From positions 3,720,001-3,784,000 of the forward strand of contig NZ_CP043575.1 in assembly GCF_014076495.1 (NCBI RefSeq): 64,000 bases of DNA, read 5' to 3'. The notes beneath the pieces are model-generated. The model ran no database searches. It was not told the origin of the DNA and was given only the letters and a program-made list of their open reading frames with translations. Within the stretch, counting starts at the first letter, position 1; each line of letters begins with the position of its first letter. This document shows positions 8,682-16,839 of the stretch, one piece after another. The translations under genes and the position numbers were made by a program. The stretch comes from Comamonas koreensis (lineage in GTDB: Bacteria > Pseudomonadota > Gammaproteobacteria > Burkholderiales > Burkholderiaceae_C).

Positions 8682-9584
8682 ATGAAAAAACACCTCAAAA
8701 CCTGTTGCGCTGGCGCAGCCGCCGGCGTGCTAGGCGCCGCATTCTGCGGGGCGCCTGCCAGCGCCCAGAATGTGACGCTGCCCGTGGTGGTGATGGACAG
8801 CACGGCCCTCAGCCGCCAACAAGGCCATACCGTCGATACCCAGCAATGGATGGGCCCGGCCTTCCAAACCGGGGCGGTAGCGACACAGATCAGCGAACTT
8901 TCGCTGGGCATGCAGCGACCGGAGTGGATGCCACACCCCTTGCAAAACTGGTGGCCCAGGTCGGAGCGTGACCGCTGGCCATCTGCTGTGGCGGCATCGT
9001 CATCGGTCGTGACCACAACGATGGACTTTAAAAGATGTATGCCAGCACGCGCCCATCCACGTGCAGCGTCTTGGGCCTGGGGCACGCAGACCATGGTGGC
9101 GGTATTGCGGCTCTACCAGCTCGATGACAGCACGGAGCTGCCCCAGGGTGCGGCGCTGGCCAGCACGACCATCGATGTTGCCGTCTTCGCGCCCAATGAC
9201 GGGCGCCTCAACACCTACACGGCGGTGCAGCTGGGCAGCGTTGCCCGCACCACGCTCCAGGCGTTTAAAAAATACGCGTTGGTGCTTGCCAGCAAGGACG
9301 GTTGCCCGCTGGAGCTGTATGACAACCGAGGACCCGCCAACGCCTATCGCTTTGGGGGCGGCTTCTCGGGCGCAGCCACTGGCTATCTGCGAACCCTCGA
9401 TGGCGGCACCAATTGGAGCAAGGACGGCACGGTGACACCGGTGGTGCGCATGGCAGTGACAGCGATAGCCCATCAAGGCACTGACCGCGACATGGGCAGC
9501 GACAAGGACAGCGACTGGCCCGCAGGGGCCCTGCGCATGCCCGAACTGCCAGCCTGGGCGCAATGGCCATGGGTGGGGCGTTAG
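8682..9584 (+). CDS. degenerate choice-of-anchor-like secreted protein without sorting tail
   Basis: The ATG at 8682 opens a signal peptide (MKKHLKTCCAGAAAGVLGAA to APASAQ). The 300-aa ORF aligns with the 1558 and 3210 products at VVMDSTALS, WMGPAFQTGA, LYQLDDSTELPQGAAL, TYTAVQLGSVARTTLQAFKKYALVLA and YLRTLDGGTNW. Two things are odd. About 54 extra residues (roughly 8910-9077, rich in Trp, Pro, Met and His) interrupt the domain between LSLGM and TQTMV. The C-terminus also lacks the sorting tail: the final residues are PELPAWAQWPWVGR, while another frame reads TASLGAMAMGGALGG, like a frameshifted sorting signal. It may still be expressed but is probably a decaying paralog. The long upstream in-frame extension has no ribosome site and is rejected. 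Confidence 0.6.
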   Translation: MKKHLKTCCAGAAAGVLGAAFCGAPASAQNVTLPVVVMDSTALSRQQGHTVDTQQWMGPAFQTGAVATQISELSLGMQRPEWMPHPLQNWWPRSERDRWPSAVAASSSVVTTTMDFKRCMPARAHPRAASWAWGTQTMVAVLRLYQLDDSTELPQGAALASTTIDVAVFAPNDGRLNTYTAVQLGSVARTTLQAFKKYALVLASKDGCPLELYDNRGPANAYRFGGGFSGAATGYLRTLDGGTNWSKDGTVTPVVRMAVTAIAHQGTDRDMGSDKDSDWPAGALRMPELPAWAQWPWVGR

Positions 9585-9771
9585 GCGGCCCTCTCTATAT
9601 AGAGGCAGGAAAGCGTGGCTAGGCTGATGGTGCTGCAAGGCCCTCGCTGCAGGCCACAGCCCACGGTGCGCAACCCACGGGATCACCGCCGCTGAGCGCG
9701 ACCCACCCCAGGGGCACATTCTGCGTGCCCCCTGGCATCCCGGGCAGCGGCGCGCAGTCAATCTCTCAATA

Positions 9772-9810
9772 GGCCGGCAGCCAACCCCGCCGGGTGGCTG
9801 CCGGCCTTTT
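9772..9810 (+). terminator. rho-independent terminator
   Basis: A perfect 12-bp stem (GGCCGGCAGCCA / TGGCTGCCGGCC) with an 11-base loop is followed by TTTT. It lies 188 bases after the stop of the 8682 gene. Confidence 0.75.
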
Positions 9811-9949
9811 GGTTGCCGGCTGGAGCAGATTGAAAAGCATGGAGGCAGAGGAACGCCGCCAGGCATAAGGCGATCCCGTACGAAGCAGCCCACCTAGCGC
9901 GCCCCCGGCCAAGACTTACAAAAAACTTACATAATACCTAGCTATCACA

Positions 9950-10055
9950 CCAGTTTTTTAATACTTTTAATTTATGATCAGCATTCCTCTGGAGGGAGGA
10001 AAAGCGCTTCTCAGGAAGACGACCCTTGGGCCCGCCTTGTGCGGGCCCTTTTTTT
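9950..10055 (+). ncRNA. possible small RNA or leader ending in a strong terminator
   Basis: An AT-rich stretch (TTTTTTAATACTTTTAATTTATGATC, about 9953-9979) followed by a purine-rich segment ends at a canonical terminator only about 80 bases later. No protein-coding gene fits between them: an ATG at 9974 would read through the terminator. A short independent transcript is therefore possible. No known RNA family is recognised, and neither the promoter nor the 5-prime end is certain. Confidence 0.3.
10028..10055 (+). terminator. strong rho-independent terminator
   Basis: An 8-bp GC stem (GGGCCCGC / GCGGGCCC), loop CTTGT, followed by seven T. It is not adjacent to any called gene end, which is what suggests a short transcript upstream. 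Confidence 0.85.
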
Positions 10056-10262
10056 GCGCCCGGCGCTGCACAAACGACCGGTAACACCTGTGAGCCTCGG
10101 GGTTTGCGCGAGGCCGCCCAGGGTGGACGAAAATGGATCTGGCGTGCCACGGCCAGCCGGGCCGGCCCGTAGGAACATGCCTACAGATTTGTTAACAAAG
10201 GTACAAGTACAATTTGTGGCTGATTTTTGCGCCAGTTGCCGCACCCCACCTCTGCCCCCTCC

Positions 10263-13200
10263 ATGCCCCAATCTCCTTCCTCACAGCCGCGCAGCCTGTT
10301 CCCTCTGCCGCTGCCCATGCTGCTGGGGTTTGCCGCTGCAGCCATCGCTGCGCTGGTTATCGCCATCGTCAATGTCTACTCAGCCGATGTGCGCGCCCGG
10401 GCTGTCACCAGCATTGACCGCATGACAGCGGCGATGCGCCAGCTCAATGAATTCTCGGCGTCGCTCAAGGATGCGGAAACGGGGCAGCGCGGCTTTTTGC
10501 TGACCGGCGACCCGGCCTACCTGCAGCCCTACCAGCGCGCGCAAGATGCGCTGGAGGCGCAGCTCAAGGGCCTGGCGGCCAGCAATAACAGCGCGCCGCT
10601 GCGCCAGGAACGGGTGCAGGCCATTGATGCGCTGGCCCACCAAAAGCTGGCCGAGCTGGAGACCACGATCGAGCTCAAGCAGGCGGGCCGGGGCGATGAG
10701 GCGCTGGCGATGGTGCGCACCGACAAGGGCAAGCTGGTGATGGACAGCCTCAACAACGAGGTCAGCAGCCTGTACCTGCTGCAGAACAACGAGCTCGATC
10801 TGCGCCGCCGCGCCTGGGAGCAGGCGGCCATCACCTCCACCTACATCTCCTGGGGTGGATCGGTGGTGATGCTGCTGCTGGTGCTGGCGTCCGCTGCGGT
10901 GTCGATGCGGGAGTTCCGCACCAAGGCGCGCCAGGCCTGGGTGGCCGATGGCCTGGCAGGCCTGAACCAGAGCCTGCAAGGCGACCACCGGCTCGAAGAA
11001 GTGGGCGCACGCGCGCTGGAGTTTTTGGCCAGCTACCTGGGCGCACGCGTGGGCGCTGGCTATGCCCGCCACGGCATGGACGACCGCTACCAGCTGTTTG
11101 GCGGCTACGCGCTGCCCCCCGATGTACTGCAGGCCCACTTGCTGGCCGGCGAAGGCCTGGCAGGCCAGGTGCTGCGCAGCGGCAAACTGCTGAAGGTGGG
11201 GGGTCTGGACCAGAGCCACCTCAAGATCACCTCGAGCCTGGGCCAGTCGCAGCCTTTGGAACTGGTGCTGGCCCCTGCGGTGGAGAATGGCAAGGTCCAT
11301 GCCTTGATCGAGCTGGGCTTTGCCCGCCCAGTGCAACAGGCGGAGCTGGACCTGCTGGCAGGCGCATCGTCCATCCTGGCGGTGGCAGTGCGCTCGGCGA
11401 TCGACCGCTCGCGCCTGGAGAACCTGCTGGAAGAAACCCGCCAGCAGGCCGAAGAGCTGCTGGTGCAGCAAGAGGAGATGCGCGCCAGCAACGAGGAGCT
11501 GGAGCAGCAAAGCCAGGCGCTGCAGCGCTCGCAGGCGCAGATGGAGCAGCAGCAGTCAGAGCTCGAGCAGACCAATGTATACCTGGAAGAGCAGACGCAA
11601 AAGCTCGAGCACCAGCGCGAGCAGCTGCTGCGCGCCAAGGATGCGCTGACCGACAAGGCGCGCGAGCTCGAAGTGGCCAGCCAGTACAAGAGCGAGTTTT
11701 TGGCCAATATGAGCCATGAGCTGCGCACGCCGCTGAACTCGACCCTGATCCTGGCCAAACTGCTGGGCGACAACAAGCTGGGCAACCTGACCGGCGAGCA
11801 AGTCAAGTACGCACAGACCATCTATGCGGCCGGCAATGATTTGCTGGCGCTGATCAACGATATTCTGGACCTGGCCAAGATTGAAGCTGGCCAGGCCAAT
11901 GTGGTGCTCGAGCCCGTGAACCTGGGCACCGCGATGCAGTCGCTCATCGAGCCGCTGCGTCCGCTGGCCCAGCAAAAGGGGCTGGCGCTGAGCTGCCATA
12001 TTGCCCCGGGTGTGCCTGCCTATGCGCAGACCGACAGCCTGCGCCTGGGCCAGATTCTGAAAAACCTGCTGTCCAACGCGATCAAGTTCACCGACCGGGG
12101 CAGCGTGAGCCTGCAGCTGTCGCAAAGCCAGCCGGGCACCTTGAGCTTTGCGGTGCAGGACACGGGCATCGGCATCCCCGAGCACCAGCAGCAGCTGATT
12201 TTTGAGGCATTCCAGCAGGCCGATGGCAGCACCCACCGCAAGTACGGCGGCACGGGCCTGGGTCTGTCAATTGCCCGTGACCTGGCGCAGCTGCTGGGCG
12301 GCCAGGTGACCGTGCAAAGCACGCCGGGGCAAGGCAGCGTGTTCAGCTTTCATATGCCGCTGGTGGCAGCGGCTGCGCCCGCCGCCGAGGTGCCAGTGCC
12401 GCCCAAGGCTGCCGATGCGCTACGCGCTGTGCAGCCGCCGCTGAGCGCACCGGTCAAGACGATCGCACCGGCTGCTGCGCCCCGCGCCATGGCGCCAATG
12501 CCGTCCAACACGGCCGTCGCCACGGCCAATGCCGCCACGGCCGTTGTCACCCCCAGCGCAACAACGGCTGCCTCTGCTACGGCGGCTGAGCTGGCCCTGC
12601 CCACCATCATCCAGGGCCGCCATCTGCTGGTGGTGGAGGACGACCCGCGCTTTGCCGACATTCTGCAAGAGCTGGCGCGCGAGATGGGCTTTAGCTGCCA
12701 GGTGGCGCGCAATGCGTCCGATGGCCTGGCCGCAGCGCTGCAGTTTTTGCCCAATGCGATTGTGCTGGACATCAACCTGCCCGACTTCTCCGGTCTGGGC
12801 GTGTTGGACCAGCTCAAGCGCAACCCCAGCACGCGCCATATCCCGGTGCACATCGTCTCGGTGGCCGATTACTCGCAAGAAGCGCTGGTGCGCGGCGCGC
12901 TGGGCTACGCGTTGAAGCCGGTGCAGCGCGAGGAGCTGGCCCAGGCCTTGAAGCGGCTGGAGGCCAAGTTCACCCAGAACATCCACCGCGTGCTGCTGGT
13001 CGAAGACGACGAGCGCCAGCGCGACAGCGTGCACAGCCTGCTGGGCAACAGCGAGGTCGATGTGGTCTGCGCCGCCACCGCCACCCAGGCGCTGGAGTAC
13101 CTGGCCCAGGGCACCTATGACTGCATGATCATGGACCTGAACCTGCCCGACATGAGCGGCTTTGCGCTGCTCGAGCGCATGTCCGAGCAGGACGGCGTGT

Positions 13201-13790
13201 CCTTCCCGCCGGTGATCGTCTACACGGGCCGGGCGCTGTCGCGCGATGAAGAGTTGCAGCTGCGCCGCTTCTCGCACTCGATCATCATCAAGGATGCGCG
13301 CTCGCCCGAGCGCCTGCTCGATGAGGTCACCTTGTTCCTGCACCAGGTGGAGTCTCGCCTGTCGCCCGAGCACCAGCAGATGCTGGCCCAGGCCCGCAGC
13401 CGCGAGGCCGCGCTGGAAGGGCGCAAGGTGCTGGTGGTGGAGGACGATGTGCGCAATGTGTTTGCGCTGACCAGCATTCTGGAGCCCACCGGCATTGCCG
13501 TGGACATTGCCCGCAATGGCCGCGAGGCGCTCGAGGTGCTGGACCGCGAGGACAGTGCGGTGGACCTGGTCTTGATGGACATCATGATGCCCGAGATGGA
13601 TGGCTATACCGCCATGCGCGAGATTCGCAGCCGCGCGCATTTGAGGCGCCTGCCCATCATTGCGCTGACCGCCAAGGCCATGAAGGACGACCAGGAAAAA
13701 TGCCTGGCCGCCGGTGCCAACGATTACATCGCCAAACCACTGGACGTGGAGAAACTGCTGTCCCTGGTGCGCGTCTGGATGCCCAAATAA
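10263..13790 (+). CDS. hybrid sensor histidine kinase, CHASE3-GAF-HisKA-HATPase with three receiver domains
   Basis: The protein has about 1175 aa. TM1 is at about residues 18-40. A CHASE3-like periplasmic helical domain contains the signature KDAETGQRGFLLTGDPAYL. TM2 is at about 190-215, a GAF-like domain at about 245-380, and a long Gln/Glu-rich coiled coil at about 385-475. HisKA follows, with the phospho-acceptor His485 in SHELRTPLN. The HATPase has NLLSNAIKF, DTGIGIP and GGTGLGLSI. After an Ala/Pro-rich linker come three receiver domains with acceptor Asp in LDINLP (about 834), MDLNLP (about 957) and MDIMMP (about 1105). The third receiver has the full lysine motif IAKPLD. The start is uncertain: TTG 10227 and ATG 10263 both lack a clear ribosome site. 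It is the first gene of a signalling operon, 6 bp from the CheR gene. Confidence 0.92.
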   Translation: MPQSPSSQPRSLFPLPLPMLLGFAAAAIAALVIAIVNVYSADVRARAVTSIDRMTAAMRQLNEFSASLKDAETGQRGFLLTGDPAYLQPYQRAQDALEAQLKGLAASNNSAPLRQERVQAIDALAHQKLAELETTIELKQAGRGDEALAMVRTDKGKLVMDSLNNEVSSLYLLQNNELDLRRRAWEQAAITSTYISWGGSVVMLLLVLASAAVSMREFRTKARQAWVADGLAGLNQSLQGDHRLEEVGARALEFLASYLGARVGAGYARHGMDDRYQLFGGYALPPDVLQAHLLAGEGLAGQVLRSGKLLKVGGLDQSHLKITSSLGQSQPLELVLAPAVENGKVHALIELGFARPVQQAELDLLAGASSILAVAVRSAIDRSRLENLLEETRQQAEELLVQQEEMRASNEELEQQSQALQRSQAQMEQQQSELEQTNVYLEEQTQKLEHQREQLLRAKDALTDKARELEVASQYKSEFLANMSHELRTPLNSTLILAKLLGDNKLGNLTGEQVKYAQTIYAAGNDLLALINDILDLAKIEAGQANVVLEPVNLGTAMQSLIEPLRPLAQQKGLALSCHIAPGVPAYAQTDSLRLGQILKNLLSNAIKFTDRGSVSLQLSQSQPGTLSFAVQDTGIGIPEHQQQLIFEAFQQADGSTHRKYGGTGLGLSIARDLAQLLGGQVTVQSTPGQGSVFSFHMPLVAAAAPAAEVPVPPKAADALRAVQPPLSAPVKTIAPAAAPRAMAPMPSNTAVATANAATAVVTPSATTAASATAAELALPTIIQGRHLLVVEDDPRFADILQELAREMGFSCQVARNASDGLAAALQFLPNAIVLDINLPDFSGLGVLDQLKRNPSTRHIPVHIVSVADYSQEALVRGALGYALKPVQREELAQALKRLEAKFTQNIHRVLLVEDDERQRDSVHSLLGNSEVDVVCAATATQALEYLAQGTYDCMIMDLNLPDMSGFALLERMSEQDGVSFPPVIVYTGRALSRDEELQLRRFSHSIIIKDARSPERLLDEVTLFLHQVESRLSPEHQQMLAQARSREAALEGRKVLVVEDDVRNVFALTSILEPTGIAVDIARNGREALEVLDREDSAVDLVLMDIMMPEMDGYTAMREIRSRAHLRRLPIIALTAKAMKDDQEKCLAAGANDYIAKPLDVEKLLSLVRVWMPK

Positions 13791-13796
13791 AGCCCC

Positions 13797-14639
13797 ATGC
13801 CGTTACGCAAAAAGGCCGAGATTGCCGAGATTGAGCAGCGCTTGCTGCTCGACGGTATTTATTACCGTTACCACTATGATTTTCGCGGTTATGCGCAGGG
13901 ATCGATCAAACGCGGGCTGGAGGCGGCACTCGCCGCCTTTGGCTGCAAAACACTGTCGCAGTTGCAGGACCGGATCATGCATGACCCCTCGGCGTTTACC
14001 GCGCTGTTGGGGTACCTGACGGTACAGGTCAGCGATATGTTCCGCGACCCAGCCTATTTTGCGGCGCTGCGCCGCGAGGTGGTGCCGCTGTTGCGCACCT
14101 ACCCCTCGCTCAAGATCTGGGTGGCCGGCTGCAGCACCGGCGAAGAGGTGTACTCGCTGGCCATCTTGCTGCACGAAGAAGGCCTGCTCGAGCGCAGCCT
14201 GATCTATGCGACCGACATCAACTCGCAGGCGCTGCGTGTGGCCGAACAAGGCATTTTTGGCATTGAGCGGGCCGAGTCGTTCTCCGCCAATTATTTGAAA
14301 TCCGGTGGCAAACGATCGCTCGCCGATTATTACACCGCGCATTACGGCCATATCGTGCTGGACAAAGAGCTGCGCAAGAACGTGGTATTTGCCGACCACA
14401 GCCTGGCGACCGACAGCGTATTTGCCGAGATGCATTTGATATCGTGCCGCAATGTACTGATTTACTTTGATACCGACTTGCAAAACCGCGCGCTGGATCT
14501 TTTCCGGCAGTCATTATGCCATCGCGGCTTTTTGGGTTTGGGTATGAAAGAATCGCTGCGATTTTCCAACCAGGCGCCGGCATTTGAAGATGTGGCGGTG
14601 GTTGAGAAGATATACCAGAAGAAACCCAGCATTGATTAG
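13797..14639 (+). CDS. CheR-type protein-glutamate O-methyltransferase
   Basis: The 280-aa SAM-dependent methyltransferase is of the chemotaxis CheR family. An N-terminal helical region is followed by the SAM-binding motif VAGCSTGEEVYSLAI (about residues 109-123). ATDIN then follows, and the family motif ISCRNVLIYFD is near residue 220. FLGLGMKESL ends the core. The usual length for the family is about 270-290. It starts 6 bp after the hybrid kinase, so translation is probably coupled. The window has no methyl-accepting receptor or CheB methylesterase. The gene probably belongs to the kinase-linked CheR group that modifies or regulates the neighbouring sensor rather than flagellar chemotaxis (inference from context). 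Confidence 0.9.
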   Translation: MPLRKKAEIAEIEQRLLLDGIYYRYHYDFRGYAQGSIKRGLEAALAAFGCKTLSQLQDRIMHDPSAFTALLGYLTVQVSDMFRDPAYFAALRREVVPLLRTYPSLKIWVAGCSTGEEVYSLAILLHEEGLLERSLIYATDINSQALRVAEQGIFGIERAESFSANYLKSGGKRSLADYYTAHYGHIVLDKELRKNVVFADHSLATDSVFAEMHLISCRNVLIYFDTDLQNRALDLFRQSLCHRGFLGLGMKESLRFSNQAPAFEDVAVVEKIYQKKPSID

Positions 14640-14711
14640 TTTAAAAATACCCGCCCAGCAGATGGTGATGCAGTCGCACACCATGGGCCCTAGCTTTTGA
14701 CTTGTAGCGCC

Positions 14712-15842
14712 ATGAAGACCATAGACGGCATCAAATGCCTGATTGTTGATGACATCCCGCAGAACCTGGTCGCCCTCGAAGCGCTGCTCCAGCGCGAGGG
14801 TGTGCAGTTTCTCAAGGCCCATTCGGCGCGCGAGGCGCTTGAGTTGCTGCTGCAGCACAACGATGTGGCGCTGGCCCTCTTGGATGTGCAGATGCCGGAG
14901 ATGAACGGCTTTGACCTGGCCGCGCTGATCCGGGGCAGCGAGCGCACGCGCCATATTCCGCTGATCTTCATGACCGCGGGCACGCACGAGCAGAACTGGC
15001 AGTTCCAGGGCTATGAGAGCGGCGCGGTGGATTTCCTGTACAAGCCCATCGACCCGGACATGCTCAGCGCCAAGGTGAACATCTTCTTTGAGCTGCACCG
15101 CCGCAAGCAGGAGCTGGCCCAGCAATTGCAAGAGCGCACCGAGGCGCTGCGCGTCAACGAGATGTTCATGGCGGTGCTCAGCCACGACCTGCGCAACCCC
15201 TTGCAGACCATCAAGATGACGGCGAGCCTGCTCAAGCGCCAGACCGACGCGAGCAAGAACGAAGAGCTGGCCGAGCGCCTGCTGGGCAACAGCCAGCGCA
15301 TGGCCCGCATGGTGGACGATTTGCTCGATGTGACGCGCATCCGCCAGGCCGGCGGCCTGCGCCTGAGCCTGGCCGACATGGACCTGGCCCGCCAGTGCGA
15401 GGCCGCGGTGGAAGATGCTCGCCAGTGCAGCGCAGAGCGCCATTTGCACTACCAGGCCCAGGGCGACACCCAGGGCCGCTGGGACAGCGAGCGCCTGGCC
15501 CAGGTGGTGAGCAATATTCTGGGCAATGCCTTAAAGCACGGCGCGGCTGATGCGCCGATCCGCGTGCGCCTGGATGGCAGCCAGCCCGCAGAGGTATTGC
15601 TGGTGATCGAGAACGGGGGAAGCATTCCCGCGGCTTTGCTGCCCGATCTGTTCAAGCCGTTTCGGGGTGGCGAGCGCCAACCCGGACAAAGCGAAGGACT
15701 GGGCCTGGGGCTCTACATTGCCCAGCAGATTGCCCAGGCGCATGGTGGCGCCATCCACGTGCAATCGGCCGAAGGCCAGACCCGCTTTGAGATCCGGCTG
15801 CCGCGCCAGCCACTGGCGCCGAACCGCCAGGCGGTGCTGTGA
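14712..15842 (+). CDS. receiver-histidine kinase hybrid (REC-HisKA-HATPase)
   Basis: The soluble 376-aa protein has an N-terminal receiver with DDIP and acceptor Asp in LLDVQMPEMNG (about residue 58), TAG and YKPID. A short coiled coil (ELHRRKQELAQQLQERTEAL) leads to HisKA with the acceptor His in AVLSHDLRNPLQT (about 158). The HATPase has ILGNALKH and EGLGLGLYIAQQI; its G1 region reads VIENGGSIP in place of a canonical D-x-G-x-G, which may affect ATP binding. The ATG at 14712 is preferred over a TTG five codons upstream. It follows the CheR gene in the same direction, and such REC-kinases often take phosphate from a partner hybrid kinase and pass it on. Confidence 0.9.
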   Translation: MKTIDGIKCLIVDDIPQNLVALEALLQREGVQFLKAHSAREALELLLQHNDVALALLDVQMPEMNGFDLAALIRGSERTRHIPLIFMTAGTHEQNWQFQGYESGAVDFLYKPIDPDMLSAKVNIFFELHRRKQELAQQLQERTEALRVNEMFMAVLSHDLRNPLQTIKMTASLLKRQTDASKNEELAERLLGNSQRMARMVDDLLDVTRIRQAGGLRLSLADMDLARQCEAAVEDARQCSAERHLHYQAQGDTQGRWDSERLAQVVSNILGNALKHGAADAPIRVRLDGSQPAEVLLVIENGGSIPAALLPDLFKPFRGGERQPGQSEGLGLGLYIAQQIAQAHGGAIHVQSAEGQTRFEIRLPRQPLAPNRQAVL

Positions 15843-15917
15843 AGGCCCACGGACCGGCCGCACGCTATAGGTTTTATGGATCAAAGTGGCGGCCTGCTGC
15901 GTCCATCCCCCAAAAGC

Positions 15918-15942
15918 AGAAGGACGGCACAGCCGTCCTTCT
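15918..15942. terminator. bidirectional terminator between convergent signalling genes
   Basis: A perfect 11-bp stem (AGAAGGACGGC / GCCGTCCTTCT) with an ACA loop is flanked by AAAAGC on the left. It is located between the stop at 15842 (+) and the stop at 15970 (-). Confidence 0.7.
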
Positions 15943-15969
15943 TGGCATTGCAGCGCCTGGGTTCAGCGC

Positions 15970-16341
15970 TTACTGCAGCGTGGCATTGGGGCGCTGGGCC
16001 TCGATCTGGCCGAGCAGCGCTTCAAGCTCTTCAATCTCAAAAGGCTTGAGCAAGGTGCGCACGTTCGGGCCCCACTGCGCGGGGTAGTGGCCCAGGTCGT
16101 AGCCGGTGCACAGCACGATCCAGCGCAGCGGCGCTTGCTTGAGCAACGACTGGGCCAGCTCAGTGCCCGATTGGCCGGGCAGGCTGACATCGGTCACCAC
16201 CAGGTCAAACGGCGCCTGCGCGTCGAGCTGCAGCGCTTCTTCCGCATTGGCGCAACAGGTGATGCTGCGGCCCGGCCCTTCCATGAGGCAGCCGATCGTC
16301 TCGCGCAGTTCCTCATTGTCTTCGATATAGACTATTTTCAT
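15970..16341 (-). CDS. single-domain response regulator
   Basis: The 123-aa lone receiver domain has an acidic pair EDN near residue 8, acceptor Asp in VVTDVSLPGQSG (about 52), a TG at the Thr position and LLKPFE with the conserved Lys. There is no output domain. It is convergent with the receiver-kinase gene and divergent from the NarL-type regulator, so it probably serves as a phosphate shuttle or sink within this cluster (inference). The ATG is supported by the typical MKIVYIEDN start. The upstream 500 bases are shared with the divergent gene. Confidence 0.88.
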   Translation of the reverse strand: MKIVYIEDNEELRETIGCLMEGPGRSITCCANAEEALQLDAQAPFDLVVTDVSLPGQSGTELAQSLLKQAPLRWIVLCTGYDLGHYPAQWGPNVRTLLKPFEIEELEALLGQIEAQRPNATLQ

Positions 16342-16839
16342 TGCAAATCCAATAACAAAAGATTATTGCAATAAAACTATTGCAGACGGTGTTTTGAACC
16401 AAGGAATTTATCCTTGTAGGACATTTTCTTTTAATGCCGCTGCAATATACCACATTGGCTGAATCAGCAAAATTTCCATGCTAGAACAAGGCCCTGAAAA
16501 ATCGGTCTCAGTACTTGTAGTCCTACACTGACAACGTCCGTTTGCACCCACCCACAACGCGTTTGCAAACCATGGTTAAACTAAGGCTCTAGCCATTGAG
16601 GTTTTTGAAAAAGGTATTTACCCGACCATTGAGGCAGGTCAATACCCGGTATCAAATTTATAATTTAGCGATACGGCTCTGGATATTCTCGCAGTGAATA
16701 ATATAGTTATTATCTGCATTTTTTTGATAATCACGGCCGCTTGTGCTGTCACCTGTGGTTATCCGATCCGGTTGCGCAGTTTCAAAAAAGACCGCGAGCC
16801 AGTCAGCCAAAGCTGCGCTGCCGCTACCAAGGAAGACCA
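16342..16839. other. 498-bp divergent intergenic region
   Basis: No gene is called. The region is AT-rich and must contain promoters for both the minus-strand receiver and the plus-strand NarL-type regulator. It has repeated elements: CCATTGAGG at 16593-16601 and again at 16626-16634, and TATTGCA twice around 16364-16385. An in-frame upstream extension of the NarL-type gene exists but has no ribosome site. Confidence 0.4.

Larger units (their letters stand above)
9585..10262. other. 678-bp intergenic region with two terminators
   Basis: No convincing gene is present. It contains a strong terminator at 9772, an AT-rich promoter-like stretch at 9915-9980, a purine-rich GGAGGGAGGAAAAG at about 9991-10004 and a second strong terminator at 10028. 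The segment between may be a short RNA (listed separately). The bases before 10263 show no ribosome site. Confidence 0.4.

Noticed and set aside
8192..9094. A 300-codon minus-strand frame across the degenerate locus
   Set aside because: It has no ribosome site or recognisable domain; the plus strand shows homology to neighbouring paralogs over both ends of the same stretch.
12420..13640. A 406-codon minus-strand frame antisense to the hybrid kinase
   Set aside because: The plus strand carries unmistakable receiver domains; the minus frame is His/Gln/Gly-rich, typical of antisense reading of such genes.
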